Shown: piece after piece, positions 24,106-33,160 of the stretch
How positions within the stretch are numbered: position 1 is the stretch's first letter
How the letters are laid out: each line of letters starts with the position of its first letter
Assembly (NCBI RefSeq): GCF_004011805.1
Contig: NZ_RCHJ01000034.1
Location: 1-40,820 of the forward strand
DNA: 40,820 bases
From: Piscinibacter defluvii
Lineage (GTDB): Bacteria; Pseudomonadota; Gammaproteobacteria; Burkholderiales; Burkholderiaceae_C
Direction: 5' to 3'
The notes under the pieces: model-generated
The model's input: the letters and a program-made list of their open reading frames with translations, nothing else
What the model was told of the DNA's origin: nothing
Databases searched by the model: none
Program-made: the position numbers and the translations under genes

Positions 24106-24120
24106 TGGCACCCCCCTTGC
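24106..24120 (+). promoter_or_regulatory. Sigma-54 (-24/-12) promoter of the arx operon
   Basis: TGGCAC-CCCCC-TTGC is an exact match to the sigma-54 consensus TGGCAC-N5-TTGC, with correct GG/GC spacing. Transcription should start near 24132. This excludes ATG 24122 as arxB2 start and favours 24170. It pairs with the sigma-54 activator ArxR and the two palindromes upstream. Confidence 0.9.
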
Positions 24121-24169
24121 GATGGCAAGGCAGGCCACACCGAGACGCGATGTCGACACGCGTCCCACC

Positions 24170-25360
24170 ATGACGCGCGGAGACAAGCCCCCCCAGCGAC
24201 TGCGCCTGCGCAGCGACCTCGCCCTCGCCCACGAGGAAGGGGCCTGCCTGCCCCTGCGCAGCACCTACGGCCAGTGCCGTGCTTGCGCGCAGGCGTGCCC
24301 GGCCGAGGCGCTCACGGTCTCGGTCGCCAGCGTCGAGTTGTCGGACGCCTGCACGGGCTGCGGGCAGTGCACGGCCGCCTGCCCGACGCAGGCACTGACG
24401 CTTCCCGAGCTGGCGACGCTCGACGCGCCGGTGCCACCGGTCACCGAGCCCGTCGAGCTCCGCATCGAGTGCCGCATGGTGCCCGCCCAGGCCCATCGCG
24501 GCGAGACCCTGGTGGTGCCGTGCCTGGGCGCGCTGACCCCCGGCCACCTGATGGCACGCGCCGCGGCCGGCATCGACGTCGCGGTGGTCGACCGGGGCTG
24601 GTGCGTGGGTTGCGAGTCGAACTGCGCGAACGGCGTGCCCGCGCAACCCGCACGCAAGGCGCTGGATGTGGCCGCACTCTGGCTGGAGGCGGCCGGCAGC
24701 ACACGTCGCCCGGTCATCGTCGACGCGCCGCTTGCCTTGTCGCTGCGACCCGAGGCCATTCCGCCCGCGCCGGACGAGGCCCCGGCGATCGACCGCCGTC
24801 GCTTCTTCCGAGCGGCGATCGAGAAGCCGGCCGGACGCCAGCGCGTCGATGCGACGCCGATGGGCGGCGATGGCCGTGCCGCCCACCCTGCCGACGCACG
24901 CCGCGCGTCGCCCGAACGCGAGCGCCAGCGCGACGCGCTGCTGCGCCTGACCGAGGAACTGGGCAGCGAGATGCCGGCCGAGTTCTACCCGCAACTGCAC
25001 GCCGACCCGCGCTGCTGCGACCGGCGCATGTGCGTGGCCCTGTGCCCGACCGGTGCGTTGAACGCGGCCGACGACGGCGCGGCCTCGCACCTGCAGTGGT
25101 CCAGCGACCGCTGCATCGCCTGCGGCACCTGCGTGCGCGCCTGCCCCGAATCGGCCCTCACGCTGGCGCCGCACGGCGGCAGCCCGGGCCTGCACACCCT
25201 GGCCTCGCACCTTCGCGCGCGCTGCCCGGACTGCGGCGACACCTTCACGCCGACGGCCGACCAGACGAGCGCGGACGCCCCCGCGATCTGCCCGACCTGC
25301 GCCAAGTCGCGCCGCTTCATGGACGACGCGCGCCGCCAGCTGTTCGGCGCGCTGAACTGA
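24170..25360 (+). CDS. arxB2: ArxB2 (ArxB'), polyferredoxin-like iron-sulfur protein
   Basis: A 396-residue cytoplasmic-type protein. Cysteine sets: CRACAQACP and CTGCGQCTAACP (about 36-80), a middle segment with WCVGCESNCAN, then CCDRRMCVALCP and CIACGTCVRACP near the C-terminus (about 285-330), and CPDCGDTF/CPTCA, like a rubredoxin or zinc ribbon. No signal peptide. At least four [4Fe-4S] clusters are likely. Its place as first gene of the operon matches arxB' of Alkalilimnicola and relatives; its electron-transfer partner is not known. ATG 24170 is chosen because the sigma-54 promoter implies transcription starts near 24132; the frame is open upstream, but that part is untranscribed. Confidence 0.87.
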   Translation: MTRGDKPPQRLRLRSDLALAHEEGACLPLRSTYGQCRACAQACPAEALTVSVASVELSDACTGCGQCTAACPTQALTLPELATLDAPVPPVTEPVELRIECRMVPAQAHRGETLVVPCLGALTPGHLMARAAAGIDVAVVDRGWCVGCESNCANGVPAQPARKALDVAALWLEAAGSTRRPVIVDAPLALSLRPEAIPPAPDEAPAIDRRRFFRAAIEKPAGRQRVDATPMGGDGRAAHPADARRASPERERQRDALLRLTEELGSEMPAEFYPQLHADPRCCDRRMCVALCPTGALNAADDGAASHLQWSSDRCIACGTCVRACPESALTLAPHGGSPGLHTLASHLRARCPDCGDTFTPTADQTSADAPAICPTCAKSRRFMDDARRQLFGALN

Positions 25361-25391
25361 CCCACCCCGAGGACACCAAGGAGACAGCACC

Positions 25392-27881
25392 ATGGGCCTG
25401 ATCGAACGCATCTTCAAACCGGCCGTCTCCCGCAGGCGCTTCCTGCAGGCCACGGCGACATCGGGCGCGGCGGCCTCGCTCGTGGGGGGCTACACGCTGC
25501 GCGAGACGCAGGCGCAGGCCCCGGCCGCCAGCAAGACCGAGACGAAGATCACCAAGAGCATCTGCCACCAGTGCCCGGCGCGCTGCGGCATCGACGTCTA
25601 CACCACCGACGGCCGCGTGCACGCGATCTACGGCACCAGCGACCACCCGATCTCCAACGGCAAGCTGTGTCCCAAGGGCCCGCTGGGCACCTACATCCTC
25701 TACGACCCGGACCGCTTCAAGGGCCCGATGAAGCGCACCAACCCGAAGAAGGGCCGCGGCGAGGATCCGAAGTTCGTGCCCATCAGCTGGGACGAGGCGC
25801 TCAACACCGTGGCTGCGCGCCTGCAGGGCCTGCGCGACAAGGGCGAGAGCCACCGCTTCGCGCTGTGCTTCGGCCGCGGCTGGGGGGCCTCCTGCGCCGG
25901 CCTGCTGGGCACCTTCGGCGAGCTGTACGGCTCGCCCAACGTGCCGATCGGCCACTCGTCGATGTGCTCGGACGGCGGCATCCTCGCCAAGCAGTGCACC
26001 GACGGCAACGCCTCGTACAACGCCTACGACTACCGCAACGCGAACATGCTGCTGATGTTCGGCTGCGGCTTCCTCGAGGCCTTCCGGCCCTACAACAACA
26101 ACATGCAGGTGTGGGGCTACATCCGCGGCGAGCGCACGCCCAAGACGCGCGTCACGGCGGTCGACGTGCACATGAACACCACGCTGGCAGCGAGCGACCG
26201 CGCGCTGCTGGTCAAGCCCGGCACCGACGGCGCGCTGGCGCTGGCGATCGCGCACCACCTCCTCGTCAACGGCCTGTGGGAGCGCAGCTTCGTCGGCGAC
26301 TTCAAGGACGGCGTCAACCAGTTCAAGGCCGGCCAGACCGTGGACCCGGCGAGCTTCAGCGAGAAGTGGGTCAAGGGCCTGGTCGAGTGGTGGAACGTCG
26401 AGCTGAAGGACCGCACGCCCAAGTGGGCCAGCGAGGTCACCACGATCCTCGAGCGCGACATCGTCGCCACCGCGCAGGAGTTCGGCACCACGCGGCCGGC
26501 GATCGCGCTGTTCGAGCGCGGCGTGCACGCACACAGCAACGGCATCTTCAACGGCATGGCCGTGCACTCGCTGAATGCGCTGGTCGGCTCGCTGTTCGCC
26601 AAGGGCGGCCTGATGTACCAGATGGGGCCGTCCTACGGCCCGATGCCGGTGGATGCCGGCGCGCACAAGGACGACTACGCGAAGGACGGCCCGTGGAAGA
26701 AGCAGCCGCGCATCGACCTCAAGGGCCACGAGGACGGCTACCTGCTGGCCAAGAACATGCTGCAGGAGGTCGGCCCGAATTCGCTCAAGGGCAAGCCCTA
26801 CAAGCTCGACACGGTGATGTTCTACCTCACCAACCCGGTGTGGACCGCCCCGAACGGGCCCGAGTGGGAGGAAGCGCTCAAGGAGCTGTTCGTCATCGAC
26901 ACCTCGCCCTTCCCGGGCGAGACGGCGATGATGGCCGACATCCTCCTGCCCGATCACACCTACCTGGAGCGGCTGCAGGACGCGCCGACCTATCCCTTCC
27001 AGGGCTTCCCGATGGCGCAGCTGCGCGTGCCGGCCATCAAGCCGCTGTACGACACCAAGTACTTCGGCGACACGCTGATCGAGATCGGCAAGCGCATGAA
27101 GGGGCCGATGGGGGACTACTACAAGGCGCTGAAGGACAGCGAGAACGTGATCCGCCACCTCGCCAAGGGCTTCGAGAAGGACCCCGGCGACAACGGCGTG
27201 AAGGACTTCGAGGGCTGGAAGGAGAAGGGCGTCTGGTACAGGAAGCCCTACCTCTGGCAGCAGCGCAACGGCGAGTTCTTCGAATGGGACGGCAAGGCCT
27301 ACGCCAGGCCGATGACGCCCGAGGACGTGAAGAAGAAGCTGATGCCCACCGACTCGGGCAGGTTCGAGTTCCGCTCGAGCAAGCTGGAGCATTCGGCCGA
27401 CTGGATCGCCGCCAAGGCCGGGCGCGACAAGGCCCGGCTGATGTTCCCGATCTGGGAGGAGCCCAAGCACCCGGGCGGCGGCGACTTGTACCTGGTCACG
27501 CCGAAGGTGGCGCTGCACGCCGAGGGCCGCGGCGGCAACCTGCCGGTGGCGATCTCGCTGCTGCAGCCGACCATGGGCGGGCGCGACCAGGTCTACATCG
27601 AGATCCACCCCGAGACGGCGAAGAAGCGCGGCATCGGCGACGGCGAGCGCGTGCGCATCAAGTCGTCCACCGGGCATGCGATCGAGGGCACCTGCCGCCA
27701 CTTCGAGGGCGTGCGCCCGGACACGCTGGTCTTCCCGATGGAGCACGGCCACTGGGCGCATGGACGCTGGGCCCAGGCGCGCGCACCGGGGCACTGCGGC
27801 GAGGTGACGGTGAACCAGAGCGACCGCGTCACCGGCCAGTGCAACTACTACACCACCAAGGTCACGATCGAGAAGGCCTGA
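25392..27881 (+). CDS. arxA: ArxA, anaerobic arsenite oxidase molybdopterin catalytic subunit
   Basis: An 829-residue molybdenum (bis-MGD) enzyme of the DMSO reductase family, ArrA/ArxA clade. Tat signal SRRRFLQ at 13-19. A [4Fe-4S] site at C58-x2-C61-x3-C65...C93. Later MGD-binding segments include SDGGILAKQCTDGN and the C-terminal THKVALHAEG-like domain. It carries GRGWG at 161-165, which I recall as typical of ArxA (arsenite oxidation) rather than ArrA (arsenate reduction), so direction is probable, not proved. Exported folded to the periplasm with ArxB. Shine-Dalgarno AAGGAGA precedes ATG 25392. The stop is 30 bases from arxB. Confidence 0.93.
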   Translation: MGLIERIFKPAVSRRRFLQATATSGAAASLVGGYTLRETQAQAPAASKTETKITKSICHQCPARCGIDVYTTDGRVHAIYGTSDHPISNGKLCPKGPLGTYILYDPDRFKGPMKRTNPKKGRGEDPKFVPISWDEALNTVAARLQGLRDKGESHRFALCFGRGWGASCAGLLGTFGELYGSPNVPIGHSSMCSDGGILAKQCTDGNASYNAYDYRNANMLLMFGCGFLEAFRPYNNNMQVWGYIRGERTPKTRVTAVDVHMNTTLAASDRALLVKPGTDGALALAIAHHLLVNGLWERSFVGDFKDGVNQFKAGQTVDPASFSEKWVKGLVEWWNVELKDRTPKWASEVTTILERDIVATAQEFGTTRPAIALFERGVHAHSNGIFNGMAVHSLNALVGSLFAKGGLMYQMGPSYGPMPVDAGAHKDDYAKDGPWKKQPRIDLKGHEDGYLLAKNMLQEVGPNSLKGKPYKLDTVMFYLTNPVWTAPNGPEWEEALKELFVIDTSPFPGETAMMADILLPDHTYLERLQDAPTYPFQGFPMAQLRVPAIKPLYDTKYFGDTLIEIGKRMKGPMGDYYKALKDSENVIRHLAKGFEKDPGDNGVKDFEGWKEKGVWYRKPYLWQQRNGEFFEWDGKAYARPMTPEDVKKKLMPTDSGRFEFRSSKLEHSADWIAAKAGRDKARLMFPIWEEPKHPGGGDLYLVTPKVALHAEGRGGNLPVAISLLQPTMGGRDQVYIEIHPETAKKRGIGDGERVRIKSSTGHAIEGTCRHFEGVRPDTLVFPMEHGHWAHGRWAQARAPGHCGEVTVNQSDRVTGQCNYYTTKVTIEKA

Positions 27882-27911
27882 GGGCCATTCCAGACGCACG
27901 AGGAGACTGAC

Positions 27912-28670
27912 ATGGCGAAATGGGGAATGGTCATCGACCTGGACAAGTGCACCGGCTGCCAGGCCTGCACCACGGCCTGCTCGATGGAGAACAACCGCCT
28001 GCCCGGCGAGAACTGGCAGGACGTGCTCTTCTATCACGAGGGCACCTACCCGAACGTGAGCATGCAGTGGTTCCCGCGGCCCTGCATGCACTGCGAGAAA
28101 CCCTCGTGCGTGGACGTGTGCCCGACACGCGCGACCTACAAGGACCCGGACGGCGGCTACGTGCTGGTCGACTGGAACAAGTGCATCGGCTGCAAGGCCT
28201 GCATGGTCGCCTGCCCCTACGGCGTGCGCTTCTACACCGACGACAAGGCGGTGGTGCAACCCGACCTGCGCAGCGTCTTCCCGGGCAAGAACGGCCGGCA
28301 GTGGGACCCGCCCTACAAGGGCCCGGAGGACGACCCGACCCACGGCGTCGGCATCCAGCCGCACGGCGTGGTCTCCAAGTGCACCTTCTGCCACCACAAG
28401 ACCAGCACCGCACCCAAGGGCGTGGCCGACCTGGACGAGGACAACCCGGCGACCAAGGAGCACACGCCGGCCTGCGTGCGGGTCTGCGCACCCAAGGCGC
28501 GCTACTTCGGCGACCTCGACAACCCGGCCTCGAAGGTGAACAAGCTGATCGCCGACAAGGCCGGCGTGCGCCTGCTCGACCAGACGGGGAACAAGCCGCA
28601 GGTGTACTACCTGTCCGGCGGTGCCGGTGCCGCCGTCCCGAGCAACCGCGCCAACGAGACCCAGGCCTGA
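27912..28670 (+). CDS. arxB: ArxB, iron-sulfur electron-transfer subunit
   Basis: A 252-residue ferredoxin-type beta subunit with four cysteine groups: CTGCQACTTAC, CMHCEKPSCVDVC, CIGCKACMVAC and CTFCHHK...CVRVC, so four [4Fe-4S] clusters are expected. It carries electrons from ArxA to the membrane anchor ArxC. No own signal peptide is seen, consistent with hitch-hiker export on ArxA. GAGGAGA lies before ATG 27912. 24 bases to arxC. Confidence 0.95.
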   Translation: MAKWGMVIDLDKCTGCQACTTACSMENNRLPGENWQDVLFYHEGTYPNVSMQWFPRPCMHCEKPSCVDVCPTRATYKDPDGGYVLVDWNKCIGCKACMVACPYGVRFYTDDKAVVQPDLRSVFPGKNGRQWDPPYKGPEDDPTHGVGIQPHGVVSKCTFCHHKTSTAPKGVADLDEDNPATKEHTPACVRVCAPKARYFGDLDNPASKVNKLIADKAGVRLLDQTGNKPQVYYLSGGAGAAVPSNRANETQA

Positions 28671-28694
28671 GGCCGCAGCGAAGGAGACGTCACG

Positions 28695-29855
28695 ATGAAC
28701 ACAATCGCACAACCGCGCCCGGCGGTCAGCGCGCCGCTGATGGGCCTGGTGCTGATCGCCGCGGCCGTCGGCCTGGTGGTGGCCGGCGGCTACGTCCTCA
28801 GCCAGTTGATGACCGTCGGCCACTCGGTCTACAACACCGACAGCCGCGGCATCTTCTGGGGCCTGCCGATCGTCACCTACGACTTCTTCCTGCTGTCGTC
28901 GACCGGCCTGACGATGCTCGCCTCGACGTGGACCGTGTTCGGCCTCAAGGACTTCGAGCCGATCGCGCGCCGCGCCCTCTGGCTGGCCGTCGCGGCCCTG
29001 GTCGGCGGCGTGGCGGCGCTGTTCATGGAGCTGGGCGCACCGCTGCGCGCGATGCTGCTGATCCCGACCAGCTTCCAGACCGCGGCCCCGCTGTTCTGGA
29101 AGGTCTGGGGCGTGCTGTTCTATACCGTGGCCCTGGCGGTGCTGGTGCTGAAGTGGCTGGCCGCCGGTGCCGACGCCCAGCCGCCCCGGGTGCCCGCGGT
29201 GGTGGCCTTCGCCGCGGCGGTGTTCATCACCTTCGTCGCCGGCACGGTGTACGGGATGATGGCGATGCGCCCGTTCTGGTTCGGCGGCGAGGTCTCGCTC
29301 GGCTTCATCGTCGAGGCGCTGCTCGGCGGCGTGACCTTCATCATCATCTTCACGCACCTGGCCCACGGCATGGACGCGAGCCGCTTCGACGCGCGCACGC
29401 GCACGCTGATGACGGGTTCGCTGGCCGGCCTGTTCGGCGTGCTGATGGTGGCGCATGCGTTCTTCGTCGCCTCCCGGCTGGTCGCCGGCCTGTGGAGCAA
29501 CGCCGACGGCATGCAGGTCTGGCACCACCTGTGGAGCCGGCCCATGTTCCAGGCCGAGTTGTGGATCGGCATCGGCGTGCCGCTGCTGATCACGGTGCTG
29601 CCGGGTCTGCGCAAGTCCCTGGGCCTGCAGCTCGTGGCGGCAGTGATCGCCATCGTGGCGCTGTTCGTCGCGCGCTACGACTTCGTGATCGGCGGGCAGA
29701 TGGTGGCGCTGCTGAAAGGCAGCTGGGCGCACGGACTGCTGCAGTACAGCCCGTCGCTGACCGAGTGGGCCGTGCTGGCCACGGCCGTGTTCCTGGCCAA
29801 CCTGGTGAACGCCCTGGGCGAGAAGCAGTTCGCGCTCGGCGGCCCTGCGGCATGA
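28695..29855 (+). CDS. arxC: ArxC, NrfD/PsrC-type membrane anchor
   Basis: A 386-residue polytopic protein with about ten hydrophobic segments, of the NrfD/PolD quinone-interacting family. Expected to anchor ArxAB at the outer face of the inner membrane and deliver electrons from arsenite to the quinone pool. AAGGAGA precedes ATG 28695. The end overlaps arxD in ATGA (29852-29855), so translation is coupled. Confidence 0.93.
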   Translation: MNTIAQPRPAVSAPLMGLVLIAAAVGLVVAGGYVLSQLMTVGHSVYNTDSRGIFWGLPIVTYDFFLLSSTGLTMLASTWTVFGLKDFEPIARRALWLAVAALVGGVAALFMELGAPLRAMLLIPTSFQTAAPLFWKVWGVLFYTVALAVLVLKWLAAGADAQPPRVPAVVAFAAAVFITFVAGTVYGMMAMRPFWFGGEVSLGFIVEALLGGVTFIIIFTHLAHGMDASRFDARTRTLMTGSLAGLFGVLMVAHAFFVASRLVAGLWSNADGMQVWHHLWSRPMFQAELWIGIGVPLLITVLPGLRKSLGLQLVAAVIAIVALFVARYDFVIGGQMVALLKGSWAHGLLQYSPSLTEWAVLATAVFLANLVNALGEKQFALGGPAA

Positions 29856-30532
29856 ACCCCCTCGCTGCCACCGTGGCCGCCGCCCGCCCGACTGCGGAGG
29901 GCGGCCACCTGCTGGATCAGGCCGACCTGCTGTACTGCCTGGCCCGTGCCTTCATGCCTCCGCCCGAAGGGTGGTCGGTGTGCGACTGGGCGCAGCCGCT
30001 GCAGGCCGACCTCGACGAGATCGGGCCCATGCTCGGCCTGGACGTCTCGGGCGCACAGGCCGCGCTGGAGGCGGAATGCCAGCGCTGGGCCGCAGCGGCG
30101 CGCCTCGCCGATGAGTCGGCCGACTCGTGGCTCGTCGAGTACGCGCGCCTGTTCCTGACGCCACCGGTCGTCGTGCCGCTGAACACGGGCCTCTACCTCG
30201 AGGGCGCCGTCGGCGGCACCGCCGCACAGATGATGCGCTCGTGCTACGAGACGGCGGGCGTCGCACCGGACGAAGGCTTCCACGACCTGCCCGATCACGT
30301 GGCCATCCAGATCGAGTTCCTGGCGCGCCTGATCGAGCGCGGCGCGCGCGGTGACAAGGACGGATCGGCGATGGCCACCGAGTTCGCCGCCGAGTTCGTG
30401 CATGCGTGGGCGGGTTCTCTGGAGCAGGCCTGCGCCGCCGCGGTGGGGCGACATCCCGCGGCGGCCGTCTATGCCGCCCTGGCGCGGCTGCTGCGCCGAG
30501 CGCTGAACGATCCCTCGCTGCAGCAGCGCTGA
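29852..30532 (+). CDS. arxD: ArxD, TorD-type maturation chaperone
   Basis: A 226-residue, mostly helical protein of the TorD/DmsD family, with the segment SADSWLVEYARLFLTPPVVVPLNTGLY and the DLPDHVAIQIEFLARL motif typical of that group. It would bind ArxA's Tat signal and hold the apo-enzyme until cofactor insertion; cytoplasmic. It starts inside the arxC stop codon and ends 1 base before the next ATG. Confidence 0.9.
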   Translation: MNPLAATVAAARPTAEGGHLLDQADLLYCLARAFMPPPEGWSVCDWAQPLQADLDEIGPMLGLDVSGAQAALEAECQRWAAAARLADESADSWLVEYARLFLTPPVVVPLNTGLYLEGAVGGTAAQMMRSCYETAGVAPDEGFHDLPDHVAIQIEFLARLIERGARGDKDGSAMATEFAAEFVHAWAGSLEQACAAAVGRHPAAAVYAALARLLRRALNDPSLQQR

Positions 30533-30533
30533 C

Positions 30534-31184
30534 ATGTCGAACCTGCCTGCGACCGGGAGCATCCCGGGGTGCCGTGCCGAAAGTGCCGATGCCCGCCAGC
30601 CGTCCGGTCAGGCGCGCGGGCGCGCCGCGCTGCAAGGACTGCTGACCCGCCACTCGATCGGTCCGCGCTGGATGGTGGGTCCCGGTCCGTCGATGGCGCA
30701 GCTGCGCCTGGCCATCGCCGCGGCACTGCGTGCGCCCGACCACGGCAAGCTCGTGCCCTGGCGTGCGGTTGTCGTCGGCGACCACGACCGCGATGCGCTG
30801 GGTGAGCTGTTCGCCCGTTTCGCACGCGACGTCGGCAAGACCGACGAGGACGTGGCCATCGAACGCGACCGCGCCCGCAACGGACCGGTGCTCGTCGCCT
30901 GGATCGTGCACGTCGACGACACGGTCGACGAAGTGCCGCCTCACGAGCAGTGGATGTGTGCCGGCGGCGCGCTGACCAACTTCCTCAACGCCCTGCACCT
31001 GATGGGCTTCGGCGCGAAGACGCTCAGCGGCCGGAAGTGCGCGCACCCGGCGATCCGCGACGCCTTCTGCCGTGACGGGGAGTGGCTGGCCGGCTTCGTC
31101 TGCATCGGCACGCCGACGCGTCGACCTTCGCCCCGCGGGGCCGACGATGCCGATGCCGTGCTCACGTGCTGGCGGGGGGCATGA
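30534..31184 (+). CDS. Nitroreductase-family protein at the end of the arx operon
   Basis: A 216-residue protein of the FMN nitroreductase family: RHSIGPRWM near the N-terminus and AALRAPDHGKLVPWRAVVV are FMN-binding positions, with MCAGGALTNFLNALHLMGFGAKTLSGR in the middle. A 25-35 residue low-complexity extension precedes the fold; the true start may be later, but ATG 30534 lies one base after the arxD stop. Its role in arsenite oxidation is unknown. Similar proteins (YdjA-type) are small NAD(P)H oxidoreductases; a cofactor or quinone role is conceivable. Confidence 0.8.
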   Translation: MSNLPATGSIPGCRAESADARQPSGQARGRAALQGLLTRHSIGPRWMVGPGPSMAQLRLAIAAALRAPDHGKLVPWRAVVVGDHDRDALGELFARFARDVGKTDEDVAIERDRARNGPVLVAWIVHVDDTVDEVPPHEQWMCAGGALTNFLNALHLMGFGAKTLSGRKCAHPAIRDAFCRDGEWLAGFVCIGTPTRRPSPRGADDADAVLTCWRGA

Positions 31185-31345
31185 CACCGGCTCCGGCGCG
31201 ACGTGCCGCGTGCTGGGGCAGCATGGCGTCTCACTGGGTCGGCAAGTCTCCCGGGCGGCACTGGCATCCTGTCCGGGACCCCGGACCGAGGAACCTTCTC
31301 GCACCATCCGCTTCTGACGCGTTCCCCGGTCCGGAAGGGATACCC

Positions 31346-32278
31346 ATGACAGAAGCGGAAACCCGTGCCATCGTCGCCGTCAGCCTGCTGGCGGCCTTCG
31401 CCGACGGCAGCAAGCACGAGCGCGAACGCGCCGAGATCAAGCGCATCGCCGAGGGGCTGTCGCAGGCCGACGGCGTGCACCTGCCCACGCTCTACCAGGA
31501 CGTGCTGATGCAGCGCGTCACGCTGGCGAACACCGTGCCCGCCCTGGCGAGCGCTGCGGCGCGCCAGCTGGCCTACGAGATGGCGGTGTGCGTCTGCGAC
31601 GCCGACGGCGCGCAGTCCGACGCCGAGCGCGCCTTCCTCGCCGAACTGGCGCGTGCGCTCGGGCTCGACGCGACCTCAGCCGGCGATTTCGGCCGGCAGG
31701 CGGAGGCGATCGCGGCGGCGCCCCTTGCGCCGCCGGCCGTGCCGCCGGCCGCGCCGGCGGTCGACGAGGCGGTGCTGGACAAGGCCATCCTCGACGCCGC
31801 CATCGTCAACGGCGCCCTCGAACTGCTGCCCGAGACGCTCTCCACGATGGCGATCATCCCGCTGCAGATGCGCCTGGTCTACCGCGTCGGCCAGGCGTAC
31901 GGCTACCAGCTCGACAGCGGCCACGTGAAGGACTTCCTCGCCGCCGCCGGTGTCGGCCTGACCTCGCAGTACCTCGAGCAGGCCGGCCGCAAGCTGCTCG
32001 GCGGGCTGCTCGGCCGCGCCGGCGGTGGCCTGCTCGGCGGGCTGGGCCGGCAGGCGGTCAGCTCGGGCATGAGCTTCGCGGCCACCTATGCGCTCGGGCA
32101 TGTCGCCAAGCGCTACTACGCCGGCGGGCGGGTGCTCTCCACCCAGATGCTGAAGGAGGCCTACGCGGGCGTGGCGCGCGAGGCGCAGGGCCTGCACCAG
32201 CGCTACCTGCCGCAGATGCGCGAGCAGGCGCGCACGCTCGATGCCGGCCGCGTGATGCAGCTGGTGCGCGGCGGCTGA
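31346..32278 (+). CDS. TerB-like/DUF697-type protein
   Basis: A 310-residue protein. The N-terminal 120 residues resemble a TerB-like helical domain (AFADGSKHERERAEIKRIAEGL; CDADGAQSDAERAFLAELARAL), with conserved Asp/Glu positions of the kind that binds divalent ions. After an Ala/Pro linker, residues about 175-290 contain glycine-rich hydrophobic stretches and LGHVAKRYYAGGR, as in DUF697/YcjF membrane-associated proteins. Function is unknown. GGAAGGG lies 7 bases before ATG 31346. The 161-base gap after the nitroreductase gene shows no clear terminator. Confidence 0.75.
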   Translation: MTEAETRAIVAVSLLAAFADGSKHERERAEIKRIAEGLSQADGVHLPTLYQDVLMQRVTLANTVPALASAAARQLAYEMAVCVCDADGAQSDAERAFLAELARALGLDATSAGDFGRQAEAIAAAPLAPPAVPPAAPAVDEAVLDKAILDAAIVNGALELLPETLSTMAIIPLQMRLVYRVGQAYGYQLDSGHVKDFLAAAGVGLTSQYLEQAGRKLLGGLLGRAGGGLLGGLGRQAVSSGMSFAATYALGHVAKRYYAGGRVLSTQMLKEAYAGVAREAQGLHQRYLPQMREQARTLDAGRVMQLVRGG

Positions 32279-32391
32279 GCGGCCGCGGCGCCGGCGGACC
32301 CGCCGGGGGATGGAATAGCGGCCGGGCCCCGCGCGTAAGCTGCGCGGCGGCGCGCCCGCGCAGCCTGCGATCCACCCCGAAGGAGACCACC

Positions 32392-33066
32392 ATGCCCCGT
32401 GTGACCCGCAAGACCCCGTTCGCCGCCGCGGCCGCCGCCGCCATGCTGCTGGCCGCCTGTGCCGGCCTGCCCGGCGGCAGCGGGGGCATGAGCTTCTTCG
32501 TCACCAGCAGCGGCGCCGGCAACGGTGCCGACTACGGCGGTCTGGCCGGCGCCGACGCCCATTGCCAGAAGCTCGCCAGCGCCGCCGGCGCCGGCGCCAA
32601 GACCTGGCGCGCCTACCTCAGCACCCAGGCCAAGGACGGCCCGGTCAACGCGCGCGACCGCATCGGCAAGGGGCCCTGGCACAACGCCAAGGGCGAGCTG
32701 ATCGCTCGTGACGTCGACGACCTGCACGGCCCGGGCAACCGGATCGGCAAGCAGACCGCGTTGAACGAGAAGGGCGAACTGGTCAACGGCCGTGGCGACA
32801 CGCCGAACCGGCACGACATCCTGACCGGTTCGCGGGTCGACGGCACCGCCTTCTCGTACAACGACACCGACATGACCTGCGGCAACTGGACCAGGAGCGG
32901 CCCCGAGGGCGTGGCGATGGTCGGCCACCACGACCGCATGGGCCTGACGCCGGACCCCTGGTCGACCTCCTGGAACTCGTCGCACCAGTCACGCGGCGGC
33001 TGCAGCCAGCAGGCGCTGCGCGGCACCGGCGGCGACGGGCTGCTGTACTGCTTCGCGGCGAACTGA
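32392..33066 (+). CDS. Lectin-like lipoprotein
   Basis: A 224-residue predicted lipoprotein: basic N-terminus, hydrophobic Ala-rich core and lipobox LLAAC with Cys23. The mature part (MSFFVTSSGAGNGADYGGLAGADAHCQKL, ending WNSSHQSRGGCSQQALRGTGGDGLLYCFAAN) has the C-type-lectin/endostatin-like look of small periplasmic proteins common in Burkholderiales. AAGGAGA precedes ATG 32392. The 112-base upstream gap holds GC-rich inverted repeats that could be a weak terminator for the preceding gene. No functional link to arsenite oxidation is seen. Confidence 0.8.
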   Translation: MPRVTRKTPFAAAAAAAMLLAACAGLPGGSGGMSFFVTSSGAGNGADYGGLAGADAHCQKLASAAGAGAKTWRAYLSTQAKDGPVNARDRIGKGPWHNAKGELIARDVDDLHGPGNRIGKQTALNEKGELVNGRGDTPNRHDILTGSRVDGTAFSYNDTDMTCGNWTRSGPEGVAMVGHHDRMGLTPDPWSTSWNSSHQSRGGCSQQALRGTGGDGLLYCFAAN

Positions 33067-33160
33067 GTCGCACGGCGCCGCGTCGGCGTTGAGGTCACTC
33101 AGGCCGGCGCCGCGCCGCGGGCGAACAATCGGGCCGTTGCCGCGTGACAGGAGCCCCGCG

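Noticed and set aside
24068-24169. Upstream extension of arxB2 to 24068
   Set aside because: It passes through the sigma-54 promoter, so it would not be in the mRNA.
25317-29732. Very long antisense frame (over 1400 codons) across arxA-arxC
   Set aside because: GC-rich codon bias of the sense genes leaves the opposite strand open; the translated sequence is His/Ala/Val/Arg-rich without any recognisable domain.
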